From Bacteroidales bacterium (GTDB lineage Bacteria > Bacteroidota > Bacteroidia > Bacteroidales > UBA932): a stretch of DNA of 32,900 nt. This document shows, one piece after another, positions 8,193 to 17,468 of this stretch. The DNA lies in NCBI GenBank assembly GCA_022777585.1, contig JALFFZ010000159.1, positions 1-32,900 on the forward strand, given 5' to 3'. Each line of letters starts with the position of its first letter. Position 1 is the first letter of the stretch. The translations under genes and the position numbers were made by a program. Under the pieces are notes generated by a model. It was not told where the DNA came from. It saw only the letters and a list, made by a program, of their open reading frames with translations, and made no database searches.

Positions 8193-9941
8193 TTATTTTC
8201 CGAGACGCTCCGCCGCAAAGGCCATCCTGGCAGCGAACTCCCTGCTTCCGATAAAGGAAAGGATGTCTGCAATGCCGAGTCCGCTCGAAGCACCGGTCAG
8301 GGCCAGGCGGATGCAGTTCATCACCTTGCCCATAGGCCAGCCCTGCTCACGGATATAATCCTCAAGCACAGGCTCAATGCTTTCCTTTGTGAAGGCGCAG
8401 CCCGATGCGCAGACGTGCTCCTGAGCCTGGAATGCAGGAGTGCAGTTATCCTCTTTCCAGAACTTGTCCACATCCTTGGCAAGGAACGGGGCGGTCAGAC
8501 TGTCGTCGAACACCTTCACTCTCGGGTCTGCAGCCCTCCGAGGGTCCACCGGCTTCTGGATTTCAGGACCTCCGGCCTTGACTCCGAAAGCCGCATAGTC
8601 GGCAGGCGAAAGGAAGAGGCAGGCAGCAATCTCCCAGATATCCTTGACAAAGGTCGCCCTCTCCCTTACGAGGGAAACCACCTCTGCAACGTATTCACGC
8701 GTAACGATATGATTCTTGAAATCAATGCCTTTGCCGGCAAACTCCGCCCCTGCAGTCAATGCGCAGGCCGGACAGCCCACGACATTGAAACCGTGCGACT
8801 CAAGCATCGGGATGAACATCCCGGTCACCTCCTCATCGGACTTGGTGCGGAGATATTCCTTATTGTACCATCTGGCCTTGTCAGGATTGAATCTTGCTCC
8901 GGATTTGATGACACGGTCGAGCGAGAATGCCCCTATGAGCTCGTCCATCGTGAAAAGCTCCCTGTCATCGCCCGGATTCCAGCCGAGCATGGCGAGCATA
9001 TTCACGAATGCCTCCGGGAAATATCCGTCCTCACGATAGCCTCTGGACTCCTCTCCGGCAGCATTGACCCACTTCAGAGGGAATACCGGGAAGCCGAGAC
9101 GGTCACCGTCACGCTTGCTGAGCTTGCCCTTTCCGTCCGGTTTGAGAAGGAGGGAGAGATGTGCAAAGCGCGGCATGGTATCCTCCCAGCCGAATGCCTT
9201 GTAGAGCATATAGTGGAGCGGCAATGAAGGCAGCCACTCCTCTCCCCTGATGACCTCGCTGATTTCCATGAGATGGTCGTCCACGATATTGGCGAGGTGG
9301 TATGTAGGCAGTTCGTCGGCCCTCTTCCAGAGCACCTTGTCGTCAAGGGTGTCGGTATTCACCTCGATGTGTCCGCGAATCAGATCGTCCATCTTCACAA
9401 CGACATTCTCCGGCATCTTGAACCTTATGGTCCATGTGTCGGTCGTCTCGAGGAGGTTCCTTACCTCATCCTCAGGCAGGGTGAGGGAATTGCGAAGCTC
9501 CATCCTCGTCTTCTGGTTGTAGATGAAGGTGCCTCCTGCGGACTCCGCAGCCGTCCTCTTCGCCTCAAGTTCCTCGGCAGTGTCGAAAGCATAGTAGGCA
9601 TAGCCGTTGGCAATGAGCTGGTCAGCATAGCTGCGGTAGATGCCCTTGCGCTGGGACTGCCTGTATGGGGCGTGAGGATGCTTCTCCGAGGCCACCTCGA
9701 CGACATTGCCATTCTCGTCAACGCCCTCGTCAGGATGGATGCCGCACCAGTTGAGAGCCTCAATGATGTATTTCTCGGCGCCAGGCACGAATCTGTGGGA
9801 GTCGGTATCCTCGATGCGGATGATGAAGTCTCCACCGTTCTGCTTGGCGTACAGATAGTTATAGAGAGCCGTCCGGACGCCTCCCATGTGGAGAGGACCG
9901 GTAGGTGACGGCGCAAATCTTACTCTTGTTCTTCTTTCCAT
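8193..9941 (-). CDS. gltX: Glutamyl-tRNA synthetase
   Basis: A class I aminoacyl-tRNA synthetase that charges tRNA-Glu in the cytoplasm. The HIGH-type signature is FAPSPTGPLHMGG (about 9-21) and the KMSKS-type signature is KLSKR (about 273-277). At 582 residues it is longer than the roughly 470-510 usual for bacterial GltX; the extra length lies in the C-terminal third and includes Cys pairs CPAC and CASGC. The nearly complete Rossmann and stem-contact regions argue for a discriminating or non-discriminating GluRS rather than GluQ-RS. It heads the gltX-rpiB-truB operon and has its own consensus promoter. Confidence 0.97.
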   Translation of the reverse strand: MERRTRVRFAPSPTGPLHMGGVRTALYNYLYAKQNGGDFIIRIEDTDSHRFVPGAEKYIIEALNWCGIHPDEGVDENGNVVEVASEKHPHAPYRQSQRKGIYRSYADQLIANGYAYYAFDTAEELEAKRTAAESAGGTFIYNQKTRMELRNSLTLPEDEVRNLLETTDTWTIRFKMPENVVVKMDDLIRGHIEVNTDTLDDKVLWKRADELPTYHLANIVDDHLMEISEVIRGEEWLPSLPLHYMLYKAFGWEDTMPRFAHLSLLLKPDGKGKLSKRDGDRLGFPVFPLKWVNAAGEESRGYREDGYFPEAFVNMLAMLGWNPGDDRELFTMDELIGAFSLDRVIKSGARFNPDKARWYNKEYLRTKSDEEVTGMFIPMLESHGFNVVGCPACALTAGAEFAGKGIDFKNHIVTREYVAEVVSLVRERATFVKDIWEIAACLFLSPADYAAFGVKAGGPEIQKPVDPRRAADPRVKVFDDSLTAPFLAKDVDKFWKEDNCTPAFQAQEHVCASGCAFTKESIEPVLEDYIREQGWPMGKVMNCIRLALTGASSGLGIADILSFIGSREFAARMAFAAERLGK

Positions 9942-9965
9942 AATGATATGTCTGTTTCAGCACGG

Positions 9966-9996
9966 CAAAATTACTACGTTTCATTCTATTACGCAA
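9966..9996 (-). promoter_or_regulatory. Promoter of gltX-rpiB-truB
   Basis: On the minus strand TTG (9996-9994) is followed after 20 nt by TAATTTTG (9973-9966), a good Bacteroidota -33/-7 pair. It lies in the 76-bp gap after ftsZ and directs transcription into gltX with a leader of about 20 nt. Confidence 0.7.
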
Positions 9997-10017
9997 GAAT
10001 TCCGCCCGGCAAGAACA

Positions 10018-11280
10018 TTACTCAGCCTGCTTGCTGTGCTTCATTGACCTCCGGATTGCCGCCTTGTTGGTCAGATCGCTGATTTCCTGCGAGCTGCTGA
10101 CAACGAGAGCCGGCTTTTCGGCATAGCTGAAATGAGGCACGTTCTCGGTCGTATTGTAACTGATTTTGTTGACGTATGTCTCCTCCCGGAGCTGGATTTC
10201 ACAGCCGGCTTCCAGGTCCCTCCCCTTGTAGGTAAAGTCCCTGCCAATGATAATCAGCTTGCTCAAATCATCCCCGGTGAGTTCGGTAAGAGTCTTCTTG
10301 AATCCCGTGGCAATGACAGTGATGCTGATTGTATCGTCCGCATTCGGGTCGTCGAACCATATCAGCCCCCTCTTGGACTTGTCCACCAGTCCTGTCCTCT
10401 CGGTAATGAGGTCGGTAATGGCGCCGAACTGCTGCATCTTGAGGCCGTTCTCATTGTTGGCCGCAGTGACATTGATAAGGAGATTCTTGGCTGTAGAAAG
10501 GTCAAAATCGTTCAGAAGCGGTGACTCAAGTGCCTGTGTCACAGCCTTTTCGATACGATCCTTTCCGCTTCCCCATCCGCAGCCCATCAGGGCCATTCCG
10601 CTGTTCTTCATCATTGTCACGACATCCTGGAAATCCACATTGATGTAGCCCGGCTTGTTGATGATTTCAATGATGCCCCTTACGGCGGTGGCAAGCACCT
10701 CGTCAGCCTTAGGGAAGGCATTCTGCACAAGCTCGTCCCCGAAATAGGCATAGAGTTTCTCATTGTTGATTATGAGAAGGCTGTCCACATTCCTCTCGAG
10801 TTCGTGAATGCCGTCCGCTGCCTTTGACAATGCCAGACGGCCCTCATTGCGGAAAGGCAGGGTCACAACAGCCACCGTAAGAATGCCGTTTTCCTTGGCC
10901 AGCCTCGCAATTACCGGGGAAGCTCCCGTACCGGTGCCTCCTCCGAGTCCGGCAGTGATGAAAAGCATCCTCGTCCCGCCCTCGGTAATCCTGGCCAGAA
11001 TCTCATCCTGACTGTCAATCGCCGCCTTCCTGGCCACATCCGGATCCGTACCGGCTCCGAGTCCGTTGCCGAGCTGAAGCTTTATCGGCACATCACTCTT
11101 GAAAAGGGCCTGGGAATCAGTATTGCAGACAATGAATCCGCATCCCTGAATCTTCTGCCTGTACATATAGGTTACGGCATTGCAGCCTCCGCCGCCGACA
11201 CCGATGACCTTTATCATTGTCTTCTGCTGCTCCCAGTCAGTAGGGGTCACAATATTGGTATCACTGATATAGTCTGTCAT
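10018..11280 (-). CDS. ftsZ: Cell division protein FtsZ
   Basis: The tubulin-like GTPase that forms the Z ring. The 420-residue protein has an N-terminal GVGGGGCNAV, the G-box GGGTGTGASPV (about 113-123) and the synergy-loop NVDFQD (about 214-219) needed for GTP hydrolysis between subunits. The C-terminal linker is short, and the end (NKAAIRRSMKHSK) is basic like the conserved tail that binds FtsA, although it is not a textbook copy. It is the last gene of the dcw cluster, 12 nt after ftsA. Confidence 0.97.
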   Translation of the reverse strand: MTDYISDTNIVTPTDWEQQKTMIKVIGVGGGGCNAVTYMYRQKIQGCGFIVCNTDSQALFKSDVPIKLQLGNGLGAGTDPDVARKAAIDSQDEILARITEGGTRMLFITAGLGGGTGTGASPVIARLAKENGILTVAVVTLPFRNEGRLALSKAADGIHELERNVDSLLIINNEKLYAYFGDELVQNAFPKADEVLATAVRGIIEIINKPGYINVDFQDVVTMMKNSGMALMGCGWGSGKDRIEKAVTQALESPLLNDFDLSTAKNLLINVTAANNENGLKMQQFGAITDLITERTGLVDKSKRGLIWFDDPNADDTISITVIATGFKKTLTELTGDDLSKLIIIGRDFTYKGRDLEAGCEIQLREETYVNKISYNTTENVPHFSYAEKPALVVSSSQEISDLTNKAAIRRSMKHSKQAE

Positions 11281-11292
11281 AGCCTGCCGTAT

Positions 11293-12744
11293 TTATACAT
11301 TCTCATTATCCATCTCATTGAACATATTGGCAACTTTCCAGCGCACCCTGCTGAAAATGCCGTCCCTGGACTTCTTTTCCTTCTTCCCCCCGTCTTCCTT
11401 CTTCTCTTCTTCAACCGGTTCCTCCTCTCTCTCCTCCGGAACTTCCTCAGTCTCAGCCACTTCCTCAACCGTCTCCACAGCAGCAGGTTCCTCTGCCACA
11501 ACCGGTTCTTCCTCAGCCACTTCCACTTCAGCCTCGTCGGCAACAGCGCAGCAATTCAAGTTATCCTCCTTTGCAAGGAGAACCATTCCGGCGGTACAAA
11601 CTGCGTCAGTGCTCAGGATGCCCTCGCAGCCGGTAGCCACGAAACCGCCCTTAGGATATCCTGTCCTTACCGTGTATCCGGAAATGTCCCTCAGGAAATT
11701 GCCGATGTGCAGCATTTCCGCACCGCCTCCGGTAATGACCACACCCTTGCGGAGATACTCCGAGAGTCCGCTCGTCTGTATGAAATAGAGCATAGCGTCC
11801 AGGATTTCCTGCTCCCTCGCAGTGATAATCTGGGAAAGATACCTCACCGGAATCTGGTTGGAGATATTGCTGCTGTCGGTCTCGACCTGTATTATCTTTT
11901 CCCCAAGCGTCTGAAGCTTGTCCGGCAGACAGCCGCCGAATGCCTTCTTGATGTTTTCCGCAAGCAGGTCCGAAATCGTGCATTCCGACCTTATGTCCGA
12001 AGTGACCACATCGCCTCCGAAAGGAATTGCGGAATAATGCGTAAGGATTCTGTCGATATAGATGGACACCGAGGTGGCGCCGGCGCCAAGGTCAATCAGG
12101 GCGACACCGTTCTGCAGTTCCTCGTCCGTCAGGACAGCCCTGGCCGTCGCAATAGGACTGAAATATGTCCTCACAATGGCAATTCCAAGGTCAGAGAACA
12201 CCTTGTAAAGAGAGTTCACGCTGCTCCTCTTGCCAATGAAAATCTTGAAGTTTCCGGTAAAGGACGGGCTGACCATTCCCACGATGTCATTCTCGCTGAG
12301 CTGAATATATTCAGGTGTTGCAAATGACTGGGCAACAGCGCCATATATCATCTCATTCTCAGGTCTGTCAAGCTTGCTGTCATCCATTGCCATTTCCTTC
12401 AGCATCCTGATTTCATCCTCAGTGATGCACTCGTCCGCATCAGCCCTCGGGAACTCCCCTGAGGCCATCCTCTGCTGGACATCGCATCTCGGAAGGCCCA
12501 CAGCCACCTGGAGAATCTTGATTTTGAGCTCATTCTCCGCATCTGACACAAGTCCGCGGACAACTTTTTCCACCTTGGCAATATTAAGGACAGCACTGTT
12601 CCTCATACCGGCAGAAGGAGCCGTCCTGTAAAACAGAATCTGGATATTGTCCCCGAGAACCTTGGCAACGGCCAGAGCCGTCTTGCTTGTTCCGAGGTCA
12701 ATCACCGCCAGATATCTCTCAGTGTCTTCATTGAGTGTATTCAT
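11293..12744 (-). CDS. ftsA: Cell division protein FtsA
   Basis: An actin-fold ATPase that anchors FtsZ to the membrane. Of 483 residues, the first 390 or so contain the ATPase elements (AVIDLGTSKTALA near the N-terminus, ALIDLGAGATSVSIY and VITGGGAEM) and the SHS2 1C subdomain. A Glu/Val/Ala-rich linker of about 60 residues follows. The last residues, GIFSRVRWKVANMF, are the amphipathic membrane-targeting helix. The acidic linker is unusually long but in frame. It lies 18 nt after ftsQ and 12 nt before ftsZ. Confidence 0.95.
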   Translation of the reverse strand: MNTLNEDTERYLAVIDLGTSKTALAVAKVLGDNIQILFYRTAPSAGMRNSAVLNIAKVEKVVRGLVSDAENELKIKILQVAVGLPRCDVQQRMASGEFPRADADECITEDEIRMLKEMAMDDSKLDRPENEMIYGAVAQSFATPEYIQLSENDIVGMVSPSFTGNFKIFIGKRSSVNSLYKVFSDLGIAIVRTYFSPIATARAVLTDEELQNGVALIDLGAGATSVSIYIDRILTHYSAIPFGGDVVTSDIRSECTISDLLAENIKKAFGGCLPDKLQTLGEKIIQVETDSSNISNQIPVRYLSQIITAREQEILDAMLYFIQTSGLSEYLRKGVVITGGGAEMLHIGNFLRDISGYTVRTGYPKGGFVATGCEGILSTDAVCTAGMVLLAKEDNLNCCAVADEAEVEVAEEEPVVAEEPAAVETVEEVAETEEVPEEREEEPVEEEKKEDGGKKEKKSRDGIFSRVRWKVANMFNEMDNENV

Positions 12745-12762
12745 AATATTTCCCGTTTTCTC

Positions 12763-13545
12763 TTATTTTCTACAAACAATCTGTCCTGCGTATGATACGT
12801 CCACAGTGGAATAATAACCCTCATCCTTCCTGCTTCTGACATATCTGTAATAATCCTCTATCTTCTCGAACTTCTCACGGAACTCTTCCGGACGCCCGAT
12901 TATGAATCTCTCCCTGCCCTTTCCGGGCACAAGAACCAGCCTGCCCCGGGTGTCAACATGAATCTGGGATATCGAGTCGGACCAGCCCCTGTTGTCCGCA
13001 AGAAAGTTCACCAGTTCCAGCACCCCATTCATCCAGGACTTCTCCGCTTCGCTCTCCGGCACTCCCTTGAATCCGGCAGTAATCCTGAGCGGAATCCTGC
13101 CGTCAACCACAGGTACCCTCGAGGTATAATTCCTCTGTGTCGGGAATATGAATCCGGACGCATCCGCATACCAGCTGCCGGAGCCGGAAATGAGCCTGAC
13201 CACGGGACGGCGCTGTGAAATGATCACATTCAGATACCCGTCCTTGGTGACATAGGCGTCCGCCCGCAGAATCGGTCCCCTGGCATTCAGCACCTCCTCG
13301 ATTTTCTGAAGGTCAATGTCTTCCAGGCGCTTCCCCGAGCAATCCCCGTATCCTTTGGAAATATATCCCTTCACATCCTCCTCCGTGATGAAAGACTTGT
13401 CCACCCCGGCCTCGAACTCCACCCTGACACCGCCACAGGTACGGCTATGGTACTCTTTGGCCTCCCTCCTGTCAAGGAAAGTCAGGAATACCAGCACGGC
13501 TATCAGGAAGACCGTCACCAGGGCATATTTCCAAAGTCTGTTCAT
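12763..13545 (-). CDS. ftsQ: Cell division protein FtsQ
   Basis: A 260-residue bitopic protein with a short N-terminal tail, one membrane helix (about residues 8-24) and an extracytoplasmic part. That part has a POTRA-like beginning (ITEEDVKGYI, followed by ILRADAYVTKDGYLNVIISQRRPVVRL-type strands) and an FtsQ beta domain. It links early and late divisome proteins. The identification rests on this architecture and on the position between murC and ftsA, because FtsQ sequences vary widely. Its ATG abuts the murC stop codon. Confidence 0.9.
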   Translation of the reverse strand: MNRLWKYALVTVFLIAVLVFLTFLDRREAKEYHSRTCGGVRVEFEAGVDKSFITEEDVKGYISKGYGDCSGKRLEDIDLQKIEEVLNARGPILRADAYVTKDGYLNVIISQRRPVVRLISGSGSWYADASGFIFPTQRNYTSRVPVVDGRIPLRITAGFKGVPESEAEKSWMNGVLELVNFLADNRGWSDSISQIHVDTRGRLVLVPGKGRERFIIGRPEEFREKFEKIEDYYRYVRSRKDEGYYSTVDVSYAGQIVCRK

Positions 13546-14904
13546 CTACAATCTCGCCTCAAGCATCTTTGTTATAGGTTCAACAAATCTGTCAATGTTT
13601 CCCGCCCCGAATGTCACAAGCACATCAAGGGGTTCTGTTTCAAGATACTCCATAAGTTCCTCCCTTCGGAGCATAACCTTCTCCGGTGCAGTCACCTTGT
13701 CGAAGATAATGCCTGAGTCAACACCGGGAATCGGCTCCTCCCTTGCAGGATAAATGTCCAGGAGGATGAGTTTGTCCACCCCGCTCAAGGCCTCTGCGAA
13801 ACCTTCCGCGAAATCACGTGTCCTGGTATAGAGATGAGGCTGGAACACGGCAGTGATCTTCCGGCCCGGGAAGATGTCCCTCATCGAGCTTATTGCCGTA
13901 GCAAGTTCCTTCGGATGATGGGCGTAATCGTCAATGTATGAGAGGCCCGGCGTATTCAAATGAAGGTCGAGGCGTCTCCTCACTCCGGAGAATGTGCCGA
14001 TTGCCTTCCTGATTGCCTCAGGCTCAAGTCCGTAGCTCAGGCATATGGCGGCAGCGGCAATGCTGTTCTCCACATTGACCCAGCCGGGTACTCCGCATTT
14101 CACATCCCTGATGACACCTCCCGGATAAACCAGGTCGAAGGAAAAGTACCCCAGATTGTCAGGAGAGGCATTCTCAGAATGGAAATCGGCCTCAGGATTG
14201 TCCAGATGATAGGTAAGGACCTCCGCCCCGGTATCCTCGGCATTGATGTCGATTCCGTATTTGGCAATCACCCTTCCGCTGACCTGGGATGCGAAATCCT
14301 TGAATGCCTGCCGAACGTGGCTTATGTCGCCATAGATGTCCAGATGGTCGGCATCAATTGCGGTAATGACGGCCACCTCAGGGTAAAGCTGGAGGAAAGA
14401 CCTGTCAAACTCGTCCGCCTCGGCCACCACCGCGTCGCTGTGGCTCATCAGGAGATTGGTCCCGTAATTCTTGGAAATGCCGCCGAGGAAGGCCGTGCAG
14501 CCGACTCCGCTGTCTGTCAGGATATGGGCTGTCAATGTGCTCGTGGTGGTCTTTCCGTGTGTTCCGGCCACTGCCAGGCAACGCTTCCCTCTGGTAATTT
14601 CTCCCAGAATCCTGGAGCGCTTCAGCAACTTATAGCCATTCTCCCTCACCTTGACCATCTCACCGAGAGATTCCGGGATTGCCGGAGTATAAATCACCAG
14701 TGTGCCCCCGACATCCTCCGGAATGAGGTCCGGCCGGTCTTCGAAATGAATGCTGATGCCCTCCTTCTGCAGTTCCGCAGTCAAATCGGACGGGGTCTTG
14801 TCATAGCCCGAGACCTCGTAGCCCTTGAATCTGTAGTATCTGGCAATGGCACTCATACCTATTCCGCCGATACCGATAAGATAAATATGTGAATAATCAG
14901 CCAT
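13546..14904 (-). CDS. murC: UDP-N-acetylmuramate--L-alanine ligase
   Basis: MurC adds L-alanine to UDP-MurNAc in the cytoplasm. From the chosen start MADYSHIYLIGIGGIGMS the protein has 452 residues. The N-terminal Rossmann motif GIGGIGMSAIA and the ATP-binding AGTHGKTTTS (about 113-122) are present, as are the DEFDRSFL and DDYAHHP motifs. The frame is open to an ATG at 15024, but that would add 40 residues of murG-overlapping sequence lacking family similarity, so 14904 is preferred. It then overlaps murG by 8 nt. Confidence 0.95.
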   Translation of the reverse strand: MADYSHIYLIGIGGIGMSAIARYYRFKGYEVSGYDKTPSDLTAELQKEGISIHFEDRPDLIPEDVGGTLVIYTPAIPESLGEMVKVRENGYKLLKRSRILGEITRGKRCLAVAGTHGKTTTSTLTAHILTDSGVGCTAFLGGISKNYGTNLLMSHSDAVVAEADEFDRSFLQLYPEVAVITAIDADHLDIYGDISHVRQAFKDFASQVSGRVIAKYGIDINAEDTGAEVLTYHLDNPEADFHSENASPDNLGYFSFDLVYPGGVIRDVKCGVPGWVNVENSIAAAAICLSYGLEPEAIRKAIGTFSGVRRRLDLHLNTPGLSYIDDYAHHPKELATAISSMRDIFPGRKITAVFQPHLYTRTRDFAEGFAEALSGVDKLILLDIYPAREEPIPGVDSGIIFDKVTAPEKVMLRREELMEYLETEPLDVLVTFGAGNIDRFVEPITKMLEARL

Positions 14905-16051
14905 TCTGATTCCTCCTGTCAACAAGTTCATAAATCTTCTCCGCGATTCGGAATGCCGCGTCAGGAAGGGCAAGAGCGGAAATATTCTCTTCCATACGGG
15001 CAATTGCCGCAGAGTCCGATACAAGTTCCAATGCCTTGGACATCAATACTTCAGGAGCATCGGAATCCTTGACGAGGGCTGCCGCATCCTTCCTGACCAG
15101 AGCCATTGCATTATGTGTCTGATGGTCCTCCGCCACATTAGGGGAGGGCACGAAGAGGGCTGCCTTGCCTACAGCGCAGAGTTCCGATACGGTACTTGCG
15201 CCCGAGCGTGAAATCATAAGGTCGGATACAGCATACGCCAGGTCCATCCTGGAAATGAAATCATTCCAATGAATATTTCCGCATTTCTCCCCGGCATTGG
15301 CCATAAACGCCTCAACCTGAGCCTTGTAGTACTTCCCGCACTGCCAGATTATCTCGACATTCTCCCCACCCGGGCAACCATTGTCAATCCATTTCATCAT
15401 TGACCTGTTCAGAGTGCCGCTTCCGAGGCTGCCTCCGACTATCAGAATATGCTTGCGGGCCGGGTCCAGTCCGTAAAACTCCATTCCGGCCTTTCTCATT
15501 TCCTCAGTTGCAGGGACTATCCCCTTCCTGATCGGATTGCCTGTCATCACGATTCTGTCAGCCGGGAAGAATCTCTCCATTCCCTCGTATGCCACACAAA
15601 TCACATCGGCCTTCTTTCCGAGGATTTTGTTGGTAAGGCCGGCGAATCCGTTCTGTTCCTGAATCAATGTCGGGACACCGTGTCTCTGGGCCGACCAGAG
15701 CAAGGGCGCGCTGGCATATCCCCCGACACCTACAGCAACATCAGGATGGAAGTCCCTGATTATGTCCCCGGCCTTGGAAATGCTCCTGAGAATCTTGAAA
15801 GGAGCCTTGAGGTCGTTTATGATATTCTTGAGATTGAGCTGGCGCTGGAGGCCGACAACCGGCAAGCCCACAATCCTGTAGCCCGCAGCAGGGACCTTCT
15901 CCATTTCCATCTTGCCCTCGGCCCCGACAAACAGTATTTCGCTGTCCGGATTGAGCCTGCGCATCTCATCCGCAATGGATATGGCCGGGAAAATATGACC
16001 TCCCGTACCTCCACCGCTGATCAGTATTCTCAATTGTCTGTATTTACTCAT
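14897..16051 (-). CDS. murG: UDP-GlcNAc:undecaprenyl-PP-MurNAc-pentapeptide GlcNAc transferase
   Basis: MurG converts lipid I to lipid II on the inner face of the cytoplasmic membrane. The 384-residue GT-B enzyme shows GGGTGGHIFP (about 13-22), GVGGYASAP (about 108-116), a GNPIRKGI segment and the C-terminal donor-site SRSGASTVSELCAVGKAALFVPSP region. It begins 5 nt after ftsW and its end overlaps murC, consistent with a single dcw transcript. Confidence 0.97.
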   Translation of the reverse strand: MSKYRQLRILISGGGTGGHIFPAISIADEMRRLNPDSEILFVGAEGKMEMEKVPAAGYRIVGLPVVGLQRQLNLKNIINDLKAPFKILRSISKAGDIIRDFHPDVAVGVGGYASAPLLWSAQRHGVPTLIQEQNGFAGLTNKILGKKADVICVAYEGMERFFPADRIVMTGNPIRKGIVPATEEMRKAGMEFYGLDPARKHILIVGGSLGSGTLNRSMMKWIDNGCPGGENVEIIWQCGKYYKAQVEAFMANAGEKCGNIHWNDFISRMDLAYAVSDLMISRSGASTVSELCAVGKAALFVPSPNVAEDHQTHNAMALVRKDAAALVKDSDAPEVLMSKALELVSDSAAIARMEENISALALPDAAFRIAEKIYELVDRRNQNG

Positions 16052-16056
16052 AACTA

Positions 16057-17454
16057 TCAGTCCTGACTTTCAAAATCGTCCAAATCATTTAAGGTGTCAC
16101 TCTTTTCATCTCCTGTGCCGAAATGCGCATTCATCATTTCCTCGGCCGTCTCCCTTGCAATCTTCTTCTTCGCCATGCGGCTGATTGACAGGATGATACC
16201 GAAGGCTACGCAGAAGCAGAGGAACGAACTGTTTCCGTGACTTATCATCGGAAGGTTCTGCCCCGTCATCGGCATAAGGTCAACATTGACGAGAATGTGC
16301 AGCAGGGCCTGGCAGGAAATGAGGGCGACGAGGCCTGCCACGGCGCATTTGGCAAAGACAGTGTCACAGTTCCTGACTATGATCGAGCCCCTCGCCAGCA
16401 GCGTGCCGTAGAGCATGAGTATAAGTATTCCGCCCACCAGACCATACTCCTCTATGATGAAGCTGTACATATAGTCCTCGTACATCACCGACACGATATA
16501 TCTCTGGGTACTCTTTCCGGGACCTTTTCCCAGAAGGCCGCCCGTGCTTACGGCAACCTTGGCGCTGATTACCTGTTTCGAGCCGTCAAGAACCTGCTGG
16601 AATGCCAATGTCCCCGGTTCGAGCTTGTGCAGTTCCTCAATCGGATCGCCGTGAAAATCGCTGACACGGGAAATCGCAGTCGTCACCCTGGTAAGGAATT
16701 TCCATCCTGTGAGCTTCTGCAGTCCGAAAACCAGGCCGAGGGCAATGACTCCGGCAATCAGAAGATGGGAAATGTATTTCCACTTCATGTTCCCGACAAT
16801 GACCGTGAAGCCCATCACAAGTCCCAGGAATATGGCACTGGAGTTACTTCCGGCAAGTTCCAGAAGGAAGACAATGACCATCGGAGCCCCGAGGTAGAAC
16901 ATTACCCTGCCCTCCTCGCTTGAAAGGAAGCGGAGCCAGCCGAAATTAGCGAGCTTGTCGGCAAGTTGTGTCTCCTTGTTCTTCAATGCCTGGAGAGCCC
17001 AGGCAAGGTACATGACCATCGCCACCTTGACCACCTCATACACCATGACCGGGACACCGAACATCACTATTGTTCTCCAGGTCCCGGAACCCCTGTAGGT
17101 TTCGATTGGCTTCAGGAAAGGAATCTTGTCGAAATGAGAGTCCAGCAGGACCAGAAGAAATACCGAGGCAATGAAACCGAACTTCGCGAAGAATTTCAGG
17201 AAGCCCACCTTTCCGAACTTGTATATGGCCCATATCACTGCCAGTCCGCTGAGGGCGACATAGACCTGCTTGATGGCATAGTCAAGCCTCGAAGTCCCGT
17301 TGAGTCTGGCGAGAAGCGAGGTTGACGAGGCCATTCCGACAATGGAGAACACGATTATGGCGAAGACGATAATCCAGATGATTTTGTCGCCTTCAAGCTT
17401 GTCTATCAGGTCGCTGAACCTGAGCGCCTTATGTTTCCCCGTCGATTTAGCCAT
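16057..17454 (-). CDS. ftsW: SEDS peptidoglycan glycosyltransferase FtsW
   Basis: A 465-residue SEDS-family membrane protein with about 10 helices, the septal glycan polymerase that partners with the FtsI transpeptidase. The loop YEDYMYSFIIEEYGLVGG carries the Asp and Glu pattern of the SEDS active site, and LMPMTGQNLPMISHGNSS is the conserved C-terminal motif (P-TG-PLP-S-GGSS type). The start is the ATG at 17454; an in-frame TTG at 17460 is less likely. FtsW rather than RodA is chosen because it sits between murD and murG. Confidence 0.94.
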   Translation of the reverse strand: MAKSTGKHKALRFSDLIDKLEGDKIIWIIVFAIIVFSIVGMASSTSLLARLNGTSRLDYAIKQVYVALSGLAVIWAIYKFGKVGFLKFFAKFGFIASVFLLVLLDSHFDKIPFLKPIETYRGSGTWRTIVMFGVPVMVYEVVKVAMVMYLAWALQALKNKETQLADKLANFGWLRFLSSEEGRVMFYLGAPMVIVFLLELAGSNSSAIFLGLVMGFTVIVGNMKWKYISHLLIAGVIALGLVFGLQKLTGWKFLTRVTTAISRVSDFHGDPIEELHKLEPGTLAFQQVLDGSKQVISAKVAVSTGGLLGKGPGKSTQRYIVSVMYEDYMYSFIIEEYGLVGGILILMLYGTLLARGSIIVRNCDTVFAKCAVAGLVALISCQALLHILVNVDLMPMTGQNLPMISHGNSSFLCFCVAFGIILSISRMAKKKIARETAEEMMNAHFGTGDEKSDTLNDLDDFESQD

Positions 17455-17468
17455 TGTCAATCAATGCA

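Noticed and set aside
7746..9227. Long plus-strand open frame of 493 codons opposite rpiB and gltX
   Set aside because: It is the antisense shadow of two clearly conserved genes on the minus strand, caused by codon bias.
14905..15024. Upstream start for murC adding 40 residues
   Set aside because: The extension lies within murG and lacks similarity to MurC, which starts just before the GIGGIGM motif.
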